From the NCBI GenBank assembly GCA_963070105.1, contig OY718804.1:3861317-3925316 (forward strand): a stretch of 64,000 nucleotides of DNA. The letters are read 5' to 3'. The first letter of the stretch is position 1; every line of letters starts with the position of its first letter. Below the pieces are notes generated by a model. The model was not told where the DNA came from. It saw nothing but the letters and a program-made list of their open reading frames with translations, and ran no database searches. This DNA comes from Litomosoides sigmodontis. Its lineage: Eukaryota; Nematoda; Chromadorea; Rhabditida; Onchocercidae. The position numbers and the translations under genes were made by a program. This document shows, piece by piece, positions 25,262 to 36,749 of this stretch.

Positions 25262-28200
25262 TTAATGAATTAATGAAAAATATTTTGTTCCATTTGAAGC
25301 TTTGAAAAATTTCGAAGTAGGTAATAAGAAGAAATGCACTGACCCAACGAAGAAAAACCAGTACCATATATTAAATATGACAAAGAAGGCTGGAAATATT
25401 ATCAGCGATATCTGAAATTTATTCAATTAAAATTTCACTTCATATTTTAAAATCAGAAGCATTAGAAATGAAACTTACCCTGTCTAATTTATTTGCTGTC
25501 CATACTGGGCATTCCAAACAAAATATCGAACAGTTACATCTGAAATTTTCAACGAATTGTGAAAAGGTACAGAAAAAAAAGTGACTTGCCAGATTAGCCA
25601 CTTTGAATTTAAACCTTTGAATGCCTATAATATGCTTTATTAAAATTTCCACTCATTTGCTCGTTAATTTTTAGGAGACCTGATCGCAACGGCTGCTCCA
25701 TTTCGTCTCATGTATCCTACAGCGGCAAGCTCTATCAATGAGGCAAATATGAAAGCCATTGAACTTAAAATCCACACATCAATTGCTGAAACAGATATTT
25801 AACATGAAAAAAAAACTATTGCAAAAGATAATAAATATCAAAAGGTCACTTTTTAAATACTATCAAACAGTCTATAGTACCTTTGACGTCACTTGTTTTA
25901 GGCAAATTACTTACAACGGACCCAAACTGAAACCTGAAATAAGGACATTGAAATGATGGAACAATAAATTTACATGATAAAGCATTTCCTCTGACGTTTG
26001 CTTGAATTTAATTGCATTATCTAACATCGTCAATTGTGTCCGTAAAGCAACGTTCCTATCTCACTTCGGATATTTCTCAAAAATTGCTATTGCGATAATT
26101 ATGATAAATTGTTACGTTAGCGCGAGAAGTGAGTTTACACCAAGTATCGTGCGTGAGGGAAGATTAGATCCGACGCAGAAGGAAACCTGTAATAAAATGC
26201 AAAAATACATTTCGATGTGCAACGCGTCTTATCTTCCTTTCAGGATTTTAGATTCATAAAATTTTTCAAATTCCCACGCATACTGGATGAATGCAACGTG
26301 ACCTATTAGAGAAGGATAAAATGAATGGAAGTGAAATCAAACGTCATTATCCACCGATAAATCTTGGTTGGAAATGACAATGTGTACCACTACTTGTTCA
26401 CTAAAAAATTCATTTCAATTTAAACAAAAAAAAAAAAGAAACTCAAGCACTGTTCACTTACCCATGATATGAATACGGAAATATACGCTGGCACATAAAC
26501 CTGAAGTATTAGAGAATACTTAAGGTCTTATGAGTTGCCGAAATGAAGCTACAAAGTTCACTTTTTCTAATAAATTTCAACAAAAAACGACAGAAAAAGA
26601 ATGCCTTTGTCATTCGAGGAGAATGAGTTGGAATAGTTCAATTTACAGAAGCCCAAAAAAAAAACATTAAAATTCTTGCATTTTCATATGAAAAAGCTTT
26701 CGTTCCTAACCTGTAATATGTAGAAGCCGTAAAGACGTTGGAATGTGAAGGTAGCAACTAATTCATTCCACATTCCTGGCGGATATAGCTAAACAAATAG
26801 AACATTTTAAAAGAATACTTTAAAAAAAATGCAATAAAGTGTGAAATAAGCAGTAGCAGTAGAAATTCGTTATTACTCTAAAAGATGTCAAATTAAAAAT
26901 TGTCAAATTAATTAAAGCAACGATCGAGTCCGCACAAGCGAAATGCATCACTAATCGAGTTTATTTAAAATAAACAGTGATAACTGTTACAAATCTGGAA
27001 GTTTTTTTTTGAATCACACAGGACGAAAAAAAAAAAGAGGAACGATCGAAGATCGGCTAATATCAATCTAAATATTTCCATTACTTTGAAATATTTAGAA
27101 CAAATAAAGTAAGATGACTTACTCGTCGAACACTTGATGCTGTGTAATCAACGAGTACGTAATCAGGCAGTGTTATATTTTCTTTCAGAATTGTTATCGG
27201 TGGAGCTGTTTCTGTCCACTCCATTGCTACCTGTAATGAGGCGAGGAATTGCACTCGTCCTATTACGTCAATCACGTGAAATGTTCACAGGTTAGTTTAG
27301 GCCCATTAATGGAACTACGTCTCCTGGCCTCAGTAGCAAGGAAGAGGTGCTAAGGAGCATGTCACGTAATTTTTGAAATGTTAAAACTATTTTTGAAATG
27401 TTAAAACAATCTGTTATCACTGTTTTTCCTTTTTGTTTCAAAAAGCAAGCGAACAGACCTGATCATAATTGTGATTGAATGATTCGTAGAATAACATGCA
27501 ACGTTGCTTATCGATTGGAAATGTTCGTAAAGCACTAAAACAGGGACCCGTTAATTTAATCCTGAAAAATTGTAAGTAATCGATGTGATACGTGCATGAA
27601 AAAATTAATTTTTAAATTCATCCTAAGACATAGTTGGCAGAAGTAGTATTCGAATTTGAAATATTTCCTACAATGAAGCTATTTCGGAAATTTTTTTTTC
27701 ACCGTTCATCCTTCCGTCACTCCATTAACGTGTAACACCGTTGTAATTTTTTTTTTTTGGTGGCTAAAGACATACCTGTAATTGTGCCATACATTACCAT
27801 TGCTATAAATTTGCAAAAAAATATTGCTGAAAGGACTGCGATGTATTGAAGCATCTTTGCTATTAACAAAGCATGCATGAGGGCTCCATATCTGCGGCAA
27901 TATTTTACCGCCATCTACCGATATATTCCGGAAATTAAAAACAGATCAAATCAAAAATATTTCATACAATTGTGCAATTGAATTTTGCTATTTTGAAGAA
28001 TGAAAATTTAATTGGGGATGGGAATAATTTACTTTTTACAAGGATTCATATGATCGTACGCTAGCGATGGATCAACCCATTTCTCGGTTACATAAATGTC
28101 CAACTCAAATTCACTTGTTATTTCGATTATTTTTGAAACTTCCTGAACCCAAATCTGAAGATATACAATTGTTCTTCTTAATTCAACTAAAAATAAAACG

Positions 28201-28842
28201 AATATTTGGCTTTCTATCATTTAAGCATTCTGTTTCCTCAATCCTATCACAGTAATGTAATTCACGTAGCATTGCTACCTCGACGGAAACTTGCACGTTA
28301 CTGCCACCAGGTATTTTATACTTATTATAATCTCGTAACAGTTCCGTAATGATCACTGCATCATTGGCACATTTTTCATCCTCTTTACTTGGCCTACTTG
28401 GCCATCTCTTCACAAATCGGCCCCTTTCAACTTCAGCGTTCTCATTGAAAAGCAGCCGTTCATCGTGCAAAGCGCTTCTTTAAATTGGCAAAATATAACA
28501 TTTAAATAATTCAGAACTATGATGTCTGATAAATCATGAAATTATCCTATCAAAAGTATTGCTGAATATATTTTGAAAATGTATTGTACGCAAACCAGCA
28601 ATATTTTTCATTTAAAAATTGAACTTATTTCCGCTTAAAATTATCAATTAAGCAAATATCCCACAAATTTGTAGCGTAGCTTAATAAGCTTAATAAGCTG
28701 ATAAATGAGTTGATTAATATAAAGTTTTAAGGTAAAAAACAAATGAAAAAGTGATAAGTTACGTATGATTCAGCGAAATTTCATATTTACTGCATTGTCC
28801 ATCAATAACTGTATAAGCGGACAATAGCGCCAACAATATCAT
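25262..28842 (-). CDS. Cys-loop ligand-gated anion channel subunit, nematode ACC/LGC-46-49 type
   Basis: Pentameric ligand-gated channel subunit of the plasma membrane, probably acetylcholine-gated chloride type. Exons: 28763-28842, 28279-28474, 28033-28154, 27776-27914, 27459-27561, 27123-27230, 26711-26788, 26462-26500, 26116-26186, 25881-25933, 25680-25785, 25479-25539, 25262-25411. Visible: signal peptide ([10 protein letters not shown]), ligand-binding domain with [10 protein letters not shown] and [17 protein letters not shown], the Cys-loop (two Cys separated by 13 residues, containing FPID), M1 ([18 protein letters not shown]), M2 ([19 protein letters not shown]), M3 ([16 protein letters not shown]) and M4 ([18 protein letters not shown]). 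The P-S-R at the inner end of M2 replaces the usual anionic P-A-R. The M3-M4 loop is short and Cys-rich. About 432 residues. The join between exons 3 and 4 is not clean (see findings). Channel identity is certain; the ligand is inferred from resemblance of M2 and the IWSP region to the ACC clade. Confidence 0.92.
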
Positions 28843-30220
28843 ATGCTTTGAAGCGCAGTGCCTAATTTTCCATCTGCCAGAAACCGATGTTAATTCCACA
28901 TCCATACAATAAAATTATCTGAAAATACAATAGCAATCTTTATTTAGGAAGTTGTACAATCTCTAATGTGAAATTTTAATAGAAATTAGGAAAAAAAATT
29001 CTTTTACATTTTAATGCTAAAAAGAACGACAAAAATACTACGTGCGTTTAGCCAGTTGGTTGGAGATGAGTTACACTGCTAGTATTTTGGATAAGAAAGA
29101 TTTTCTTCCAAATAATTCAAAGTCGAACAATTTGTCTGAAAAGAATTATTAGCCTCATTTAAGCACAATAATCAGTCATCCTACTGCTACTTTCAGATAC
29201 TTTGAAAGAAAAAAAATTACAAATATTAAATTTTCATTTCTACCTTCAGTCTAAGTGCTTCTCTACAAGCATCAATGACTGACACATTTTAATAATCCAA
29301 AACTAAAAACTTGATTTTCTTCAAATTAGTGGATAAATGAATGTGTGTGTGTGTGTGTGTGTGTGTGCGTATATATATATGGCAAGTAGTGAAGCAATCA
29401 ATTAATGAAGAGAAACATAAAAAGCTGGTTTTTATTTTTATATGGCGAAAGCTTCCCACCGTACTGAATAACCTACTTCACATGAGCCGTAGTGCTAGGA
29501 ATCGATCTGCGAATCCGTCCGTCCTCTCCGTTGCACTCTTTCGTCGACCATAATGCTCCTCTCCCGGATTTCGCCCTCATCCCACATTCCTTCCCCGTCA
29601 TCATTTCCCTCCTAACAAATAAACAATGTTAGCCTGGGAAATTTATGAGCAATTATTTACATGTTGATGGTTTGCTTCATCACAATCAACAAAAACCTTT
29701 GAAGTTGAAATTTTCAAATTTTTTTAATTTCCTAATTTTTTTTTCCTAAAAAAATTTTTCTATTTTGTAAACGTTGTCTTCACGTACCGAAGAAGTGACG
29801 TGTATGATAATGGAATATTGTAGAAATGTGTTTTGCAATGAATTTGTTTTTAATTAAGCAAAAGGGTTATGCAATAAGTGACCATGGCAGATTTTCTATT
29901 ACTATTTTAATGAGAAAAAAAAGGACTGGTAAAACTCAAACTGCTTTGATTGTACGACTTTTTTTTTTTGTTACTATTCATTTCCTTCGATGAATCTAAG
30001 TTTCTTCCTATAAAAGTAAAGAGGAATTTAGAATTGGCAGGTCTCGGACGACGACGACGACGTAAGGCGAGATGTCCAGGCGAGGCTAGGCATGTTAGTA
30101 AGTACTTCTTATGAGCAAAATTTTGGGCGACCGTTTGTTTCTCAAAGTGTAATATTTGGAGAGCATTTGCGCTGAATCTGCAAATTATTCAGGAGACTTT
30201 TAAATGTCAAATTCTTGCCA

Positions 30221-30540
30221 GAACGTTTATGTATAATTCCGAACGTTTATGCAATTCCGCACGTTTATTTATAATTCCGCACGTTTACTTATAATACCGC
30301 ACGTTTATTCATAATTCCGCACGTTTATTCGTAATTCCGCACGTTTATTCATAATTCCGCATGTTTATTTATAATTCCGCACGTTTACTTATAATTCCGC
30401 ACGTTTATTCATAATTCCGCACGTTTATTCATAATTCCGCACGTTTATTCATAATTCCGCACGTTTATTCATAATTCCGCACGTTTATTCATAATTCCGC
30501 ACGTTTACTTATAATTCCGCACGTTTATTTGTTATTCCGC
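30221..30540. repeat. 20-bp minisatellite, about 16 units
   Basis: Units resemble GCACGTTTATTCATAATTCC. The first two units begin GAACG rather than GCACG and the second is 18 bases, so the array decays at its left end. Variation within units is mainly at the ATTCATA/ACTTATA positions. No spacers, so this is not a CRISPR array. Confidence 0.95.
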
Positions 30541-31448
30541 ACTCTATAAAACAATGGTTATTGACAGCAAGAAAATGCGATAAGAAGGAAACATCACTAA
30601 GCGATCGATCGTAAATGGAACAGTAAAGCTTATTGTACTGTTTAGTTGTGGCATACATGTGAATAGTTTTTGTTGCAATACGCTCATGCATCATTTAGGA
30701 TATCCTTTTACATTTTCCGCACCTCACTTATGCGAAGAACGGTTGCGTGAAACACAACACTTTTATGCAACCGCAGGAGAAGGAAGGTAGTGCTGCGTGT
30801 CGGAACGAAATTCATTAACAAATTTGTTAGCGGACGGGAACGCTCGTCTTCCTGCTTCCTACCTACGCACTAATTTATTAGCTGGCATGTGTGGCATAAC
30901 CCTCGGAACAAGCGTCGGTGCGACTTCTTCCTTCACCTCTCACGCAACACAAAACTCTGTCAGCGACCGAATTCAATTTGAAACTCAAATATTTCAGTGG
31001 CATGCGACGAATTTGCAAATGATATGTTCATGTTTGCTGGACGTTCCGGTATTTTCAGAGGTAATTTTGGTAGCACTGCGAGGTGAGCTAGGTAGTTGGT
31101 GAAGCGATTTGGCGATTCGTCGCGTTGTGCACTCTTTCGCTTTTCAGCAAGTAAGTGAGAAAATCTGGAATTTAGTGATCTGATGGATTTAGGAAAGAGG
31201 TAATTAAGTGAGCTAATGAACAGTGAGGGAGAAGAGGAAGCATTAGCGAGTGCATTTGCTCGTTTTTCAGGGAAGCTAGAATTCTCGTGACCTACCACAA
31301 ATATTCATTTTGTATTAACGGAGAAGACAGTGATCGGCTGATAATGCATACCTTTTTGCGGAGCCCTCTGCACCATTTTCTGAGCGCATTTTGTTTAGCT
31401 TCATGTGGAGGATCGAATGCGGAAGAGGTTCTGAAGTGATGTTTCAGG

Positions 31449-31461
31449 AATTTTTTTCCAG
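31449..31461 (+). promoter_or_regulatory. probable trans-splice acceptor of ula-1
   Basis: AATTTTTTTCCAG ends 46 bases before the ATG at 31508. No in-frame exon upstream needs it, which fits addition of a spliced leader rather than cis-splicing. Confidence 0.5.
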
Positions 31462-31507
31462 CGCTCCTAGCTAAAGCAGTTCAGGGATTTTGGTTTCAAG
31501 AGAAGCT

Positions 31508-34500
31508 ATGCAAGACGATGCGCGATACGATCGGCAGATTCGTCTTTGGGGCGATGAGGGTCAGTATTGCATTGAACGTGCTAGCGCCTGTGTGCTGAGT
31601 GCATCTGCTTTGGGATGTGAGGTTATCAAAAGTTTGGTACTTGCTGGTATCAAATCGGTGTATATCATCGACTCCACTACCATATGCAAACCGGATTTAG
31701 GCAATAATTTCTTTGTCGACGATGAAGTTGATCAACCGAGAGCGAAAGTTGCACTACGATTGCTTATGGTTTGTAATTCCCTTACTTTTGGATCTCTCAT
31801 AGCTGTAGTCGTTCTTAGCTGTTTGAGCTATAGCGCTAGGTGTAAAAGTTCTTTAATTCCTTCTGATTTATGTTCTTCTGATTCTGATTTATCCTCTCCA
31901 ACATTATTTATATATATATCTGATATAATATTAGTAGAAGTGACATTGGTTGCAAGTTTTAGATGTTGCGAAAAGAGTTGATTTGAAAATGCTATTGCAA
32001 TGAATTTGTCCTTTCATTTTGTATCTTCCAGGAGCTAAATCCATCAGTGGAAGGAGGCTTTGATTTAGGGGATCCCGAAGATATCATGACTAGAGACGTG
32101 GATTTTCTTAACCAGTTTGCTGTAATTGTTGGATGCAATTTGAATATCGACGTCGCTGCACGAATAAATGACTTTTTGTTTGAAAAAAATATACCTTTTG
32201 TTCATGCAAGGTTACAGTTTAATACTCCAGAAAGGTGTTAGATTGCACGTGTGTATGTTTTGACTGCATGATCAGAAAAAGTTATCAAATGTAATAATTT
32301 GATTAGGCTTCCCAATGCTTCTCGAAATTAGAATTAATTTCAAACATTTTGCTATGTATTAGGGCTGCAGGTTAACTACTACCTCTTCAGGATAATTTTG
32401 CTTTTGTTTGAATGGTATAATTTAATTTTGTTTGTGCGAAAGAATTAATTCAGACAACGTTTTATGATTATTATTGTAGGGCCTATGGTCTTGTTGGGTT
32501 TGTACGTATTTCCGTTCAAGAACACACAATTATTGATACTCATGAAGAGAATGTACCACCTGATTTAAGGTAACATCAATTTTTGACAGTTATAATCGGT
32601 GGACTTCTGGCTTTTGTTTTTTAAATTTTGTGGACTGGATCCTGTGGAATTCATTGTTGAGAGTAAACTTTTAAGACGTATCTCTCAGAATTGAAGTATG
32701 ATAAAAGTCAGTCAGAACTAGTTGGTATACGGGGCTAAGCTATGTCCGAAGTCCTGAGGCATGGTTGCAGGCATGGCATCTTCAACTGGTGCTGATAGTC
32801 ATTTTGTGGTATTCAGGCTCGACTGTCCTTTTCCGGAATTGTCCGAATTGGTAGAGTCGATAGATTTGAATAGCATGCATTACGATGTTCATTCCCATGT
32901 GCCATATTTGATTTTATTTTTGAAAGCACTTTCATTTTGGCGAGAAAAATATGGTGAAAACGATTTTCCTGATAATAGCGAAAAAAGGAAAACCTTTGAA
33001 ACGGTAAGTAACTTAAACATTTGATTTCTATTTAACTTTTTCGATTCAACTGTTTTTTTTATTTTTTTCTCATCTATTATTATTAGCTTAATTTTCGAAA
33101 CGTTAATTACTCCTCCTAACACCTGTAAGGCTGATTCTTTAAAATGATATATATTTAGATTTATATGTCACTAAGGATGCCACATCCGGAAAATGGATCT
33201 ATGCAGGAAGAAAATTTTATCGAAGGTCGCAATGCGATAGTGCGGTCATTGAAAAAAACAACGGTTGGTTTTTATCATAAGATAGGGAATCAATAATTTC
33301 TGACGAATGTTGGTTTGTTTCGTTTTCAGATACCAGTGGGAGTAAAAGAGTTACTAGATCATCCAAAGGCACAACAACCAGGTTTGGCACGATTTTGGTT
33401 GTTGACCGCAGCGCTGCGTCGTTTTGTTACTGTCCATGAAGTTCTACCTGTACGAGGTAGTTTGCCTGATATGATCAGTGATTCGGAAAGCTATGTCATT
33501 TTAGCAACAAAGTTTCGAGATAAGGCCAAGCAAGATGCGAAGGAGGTTTGATTTTTCGTTCTAAATGGCTTATGTTGACTATGTTTTAAGTTTTTTATTC
33601 TGGAAATTTTTAAAAATTTGATTTAAATCTTGAAGAAAGGTTTTACTTGAGGTAGTCGGATTTTCATCTTCCATTAAGTGAGCGAGAAATTACGGAGATG
33701 AATCAATCAAAAAGAGCAAAGTGTGTTGAAGACAGTGACCATTGGTCAAGAATACTACGATTAAATTTACAGGTGATGAGTTATCTGTACGCATTACTAT
33801 CAGAACGAGGCATATCAACTGACATTAAATTTTCCGACTGCGAGTTTTTTTGCAAGAAGGCTGCCTTTCTGCGAGTACAACATGGAACAACAATTGCTCA
33901 GGAAATGAAGTCATCATTGGAGGTTTAGTTAGATTAAACTACTGCAGTATATTGAAAATCTTAATGTGCAACAGTGTAATAAAAAGTCAGGATATGTAGT
34001 TATGAAAGTTGCGCAGCAATACAAAGTGCAAATCTAATACATAGTGGATTTAGATGAGACTAATCTTCGACTTTTAAATTTTTAAGGAAGTGTTTAATGA
34101 TATACGAAATGCCGACTTGACACCTAATTCCGTAACAGGTGTTCCTGAAATATCACCGGCGGTGTGGTATATTTTATTACGAGCTATCGATAGGTAAGCA
34201 TTTTTCGTGTACCATTTATTGTTTCTGTGTATGTTTCACATGCAATTTGTCAACGTATGAGTGTCCGAAACCATCGATTTCACTGCAAATATACTAAACT
34301 TCAGTTTATTTCTTTAGTTTATCGTAGCGAGTGTAATAGTTATGTTTAAGGTTTCACTCGGAAAAGTCGCGTTTCCCAGGAACAAACGGGGTGCCATGCA
34401 GTATAGATGCTTATGATCTTAAAGCGAGAGTAGTTGACTTAATTACGGAGACTGAAGTAAGTTCTCTTTTTCCAAAGACAATATCTCCAGAAGCGTTTAC

Positions 34501-35209
34501 AAGTGATAAATAGATCAATGATTCTTAAATTATTTTAAAATCTAGATTTGAAATAGCAGCATCCAATTAAGGTGGGAAAAATGGTGTGCTTGATAGCGAT
34601 TTTCAGTTTATTTTAAATTTCAGTGCGTGAATTCCGCACGTTGATTAAGCATCTTCTATGCTATGTTTTGTGCGAAGTTTTCTCAGCAGAAATACCAAAA
34701 ATAAGTTGGAATTATACAAATTATGAAAATTAAAGTGTAACTGTAACATTGATGATTCTATGAGCAGCTGTGTAAAAAAACTAGTGCAGTGCAACTTTCG
34801 TTTTCGTTTTTTTTTTCGCATAGTAAATGTAATTCACTTCCTTACTGAATGGGTCTTTCGTGCCAGCGAGGCTTATTGACTAATTGTCGGGTCTAAAATG
34901 CTGCGGTCTGATTTTTAACGTAGCTTAGTTCTCTATAGTAATTTTCAAGTTTTTGAATTTCTCTAATCGATGAAAATTTCGACTTTTTTCCAGTTAGAGG
35001 ACAAAAACGAAGTGCTAGCAAAAATTCCGCAGATAGCAATTGATGAAATGTGTCGTTACGGTGCCTCTGAACTACATGTTATCTCATCGTTGATTGGCGG
35101 TATCGCTGCTCAAGAAGTGATAAAATTAATTACCCATCAGTACGTATGTCTCGATAATACATTTATTTTTGATGGCCATACTCAGCGTGCTCAAACATAT
35201 CGCCTTTGA
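31508..35209 (+). CDS. ula-1: NEDD8-activating enzyme E1 regulatory subunit (APP-BP1/NAE1 homologue), 577 aa
   Basis: Pairs with the UBA3 (RFL-1) catalytic subunit to adenylate NEDD8 for cullin neddylation. Exons: 31508-31768, 32032-32210, 32480-32569, 32817-33003, 33159-33263, 33330-33545, 33656-33922, 34087-34193, 34351-34456, 34994-35209; they join in frame to 1734 bases. The N-terminus has the E1 signature RYDRQIRLWGDEGQ, then a Rossmann-like segment (SASALGCEVIKSLVLAGI, IID). Mid-protein landmarks of the family are all present: AYGLVGFVRI, LRLDCPFPEL, LPVRGSLPDMISDSE and AAFLRV. The C-terminus has CRYGASELHVISSLIGG and AAQEVIK. As expected for this subunit there is no catalytic cysteine domain. 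Length is slightly above the usual 530-545. The first ATG after the acceptor was chosen as start. Confidence 0.97.
34628..34647. repeat. single dispersed copy of the minisatellite core in a ula-1 intron
   Basis: GAATTCCGCACGTTGATTAA in the last intron of ula-1 shares 13 contiguous bases (AATTCCGCACGTT) with the array at 30221-30540 about 4 kb upstream. Might be chance or a seed/remnant of the same repeat. Confidence 0.45.
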
Positions 35210-35359
35210 TTGTTGTAAGTTTAGCGTATGGGTAAAAAATCTGTATAGACTGGACATAGCCAAAAGATGTCCCTTCTAGGATTAGAAATCCTTGAGGTGT
35301 ACGTTAAAAATGTAGATACTGCGCTAACATATAGCTTTTGAAAGTGATATGTGCATGCG

Positions 35360-35365
35360 AATAAA
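35360..35365 (+). terminator. AATAAA poly(A) signal of ula-1
   Basis: Canonical hexamer 151 bases after the ula-1 stop codon. The open frame at 35431-35673 beyond it (80 codons, hydrophobic stretch then MDCRDEDPETR) is not supported by a start context and overlaps the expected 3' region of the opposite-strand peptide gene. Confidence 0.65.
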
Positions 35366-35777
35366 ACTTTTGCGACATTCTCTGTATTTTTACCCGTATT
35401 CGTGCTGATGAAAATTAGGGTATTTGATTTATGTTTTCAATTTTTGAAACAAATTTTAGTACGAGTTTGCTTCTTTGTAAAGCTTTACTGCGATTTTTAG
35501 TAAATTCAAATTCATTTTATAAGTGGTCAACAAAGCAGGTCTTTAATCCGTTTTTGTCAAAACTGGAAAGGTTTTATTCACTGCTGTTATTGTTGTTGAC
35601 TAGCATATTTTCGCTTCTCAGTGCAGTACTGCCGTTTATGGACTGCCGTGACGAAGACCCTGAAACTCGATAATTCTTCAAAACCCAAATTGTGTATTTC
35701 AATTAAAGTTTTAATGATGTAACAAGGTTCGAGTTCGATATTCGCTCTTCATTGATTCTTTTCGTTAAAGTGATCTT

Positions 35778-36237
35778 TCACCTACCTATCCTGCTGCTCT
35801 GTTCCTCACCATACCCTCCTATACGTTCGGGATACTTGTGACCTGAAATCAGCCTTTATTAATAGAACTACCAGTAAGAGCACGAAGATTGGAATGCATT
35901 ATACCTGGTTTCTTGTAAAAGTCTGCATCTCGAATTTGTTCATATGTGTTTCCAATTCTATCATACTGAGCAAAACCTGAAACGATCTGTCGTACACCGA
36001 GCGAACAGTGGCATGAATATCTTTCCGTTTCTCTACTATAGTAGCGGCAAAAAGTGAATGTTCAATTTCCGAAAAGTCATTTATTTAAACTATCTGAAAG
36101 CAGAAAGCGAAAGCCTTGAGGTGTATAATTAACGAATTGAATACTATAAAAAGTGACTTACAAAAAGTGCGCAAATCAAAGAAATTATAATGAGAAGAGA
36201 GGCAGCAAATAAATAGTAAAACGACTGGAATTTGCAT
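35778..36237 (-). CDS. small secreted peptide or peptide precursor, 70 aa
   Basis: Three tiny exons, 36162-36237, 35905-35976 and 35778-35842, join in frame (phases 1 and 1) to 70 residues. Donors are GTAAGT and GTATAA; acceptors are CGTTTCAG and GATTTCAG. The N-terminus is a signal peptide (MQIPVVLLFICCLSSHY). The remainder is charged and aromatic: FAQYDRIGNTYEQIRDADFY, then KKPGHKYPERIGGYGEEQSS, ending RIGR. A dibasic KK and the basic ends would allow prohormone-type processing, but no amidation signal (GKR) is present, so a neuropeptide role is only a guess. A strong acceptor (CATCATTCAG) lies one base before the ATG, as in trans-spliced genes. No family recognised. The regular phase match and the signal peptide make it likely to be real. 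Confidence 0.6.
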
Positions 36238-36572
36238 GCTGAATGATGAGGAATGTTGAAAGGGCACGAGAAGTAAGCATTCCTTCCTTTGGTACCGTAT
36301 CGCTAACCTTTCAACGAAGACAACGAATGTTGAAACTGTTGGTGTAGTGTTTTTTTTTTTTTTTGAAACTGTAAATGCTGCGTTGCTTGTGCTATCATTT
36401 TTCAATGCCATAAATGAAAAGAGAAATCTCTCTTTGAAGTGATGACGGACGCTTTGATGCTTTCGTTGAATTGAATAATAATTTTGATTTTTGATGCCAT
36501 TCAAATTCAACATCTTAAATATTCTATTTCATGCAACTTTTTTTTCTCTCTACTCTTAATCGTTTCAGCGAG

Positions 36573-36749
36573 ATGTCAGGTGAAGTGATAAAACTTAACT
36601 TTTTCAACTACAACGTCACTGATAATTGCAAACTGGCTGTTACTGTAATGCTAGTCAGCATTATTTACTACTTATTACTGTTCGTTATAGTTTATTGGAT
36701 TTATCAGGAAGTACTTGACCATTATCACTGTTGTGGCATGTCTGTCTGA
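36573..36749 (+). CDS. candidate 58-aa single-pass membrane microprotein
   Basis: An uninterrupted ORF starts four bases after a strong TCGTTTCAG acceptor, which has no upstream partner exon and therefore looks like a trans-splice site. The protein has a polar N-terminus (MSGEVIKLNFFNYNVTDNCK, one N-glycosylation motif NVT), one hydrophobic helix (VMLVSIIYYLLLFVIVYWIY) and a His/Cys-rich tail (DHYHCCGMSV). I do not recognise it. It lies 335 bases from, and divergent to, the secreted peptide gene. An ORF of this size in AT-rich DNA may arise by chance, so the acceptor spacing is the main support. Confidence 0.42.
   Translation: MSGEVIKLNFFNYNVTDNCKLAVTVMLVSIIYYLLLFVIVYWIYQEVLDHYHCCGMSV

Larger units (their letters stand above)
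28843..31461. other. divergent intergenic region between the anion channel and ula-1
   Basis: About 2.6 kb shared upstream DNA of two genes transcribed away from each other. It holds a GT tract (about 29342-29366), a GC-richer patch near 29460-29620, the 20-bp minisatellite, and another GC-richer stretch at 30780-31130 carrying opposed open frames without splice support. Promoters of both genes are expected here, but no TATA or known motif stands out. An in-frame ATG at 28905 could extend the channel's N-terminus. Confidence 0.5.

Noticed and set aside
26116..26186. Apparent frameshift in the M2 pore helix of the anion channel
   Set aside because: It was my own join error between sequence lines. 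With all bases included the frame is continuous and M2 is intact.
30221..30540. CRISPR-like array
   Set aside because: The units are contiguous 20-mers with no spacers, in a eukaryotic genome.
31743..31981. Continuation of the first ula-1 ORF to 163 codons
   Set aside because: Codons after the GTTTGT donor at 31769 do not match the family, whereas splicing to 32032 restores it.
35431..35673. 80-codon plus-strand frame with a hydrophobic stretch after ula-1
   Set aside because: No convincing trans-splice leader before its ATG, and it lies in the overlap of two convergent 3' ends.
36085..36513. 142-codon minus-strand open frame
   Set aside because: It reads through the first exon and intron of the small secreted peptide gene. 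The spliced version explains the signal peptide and continues in frame into two further exons.
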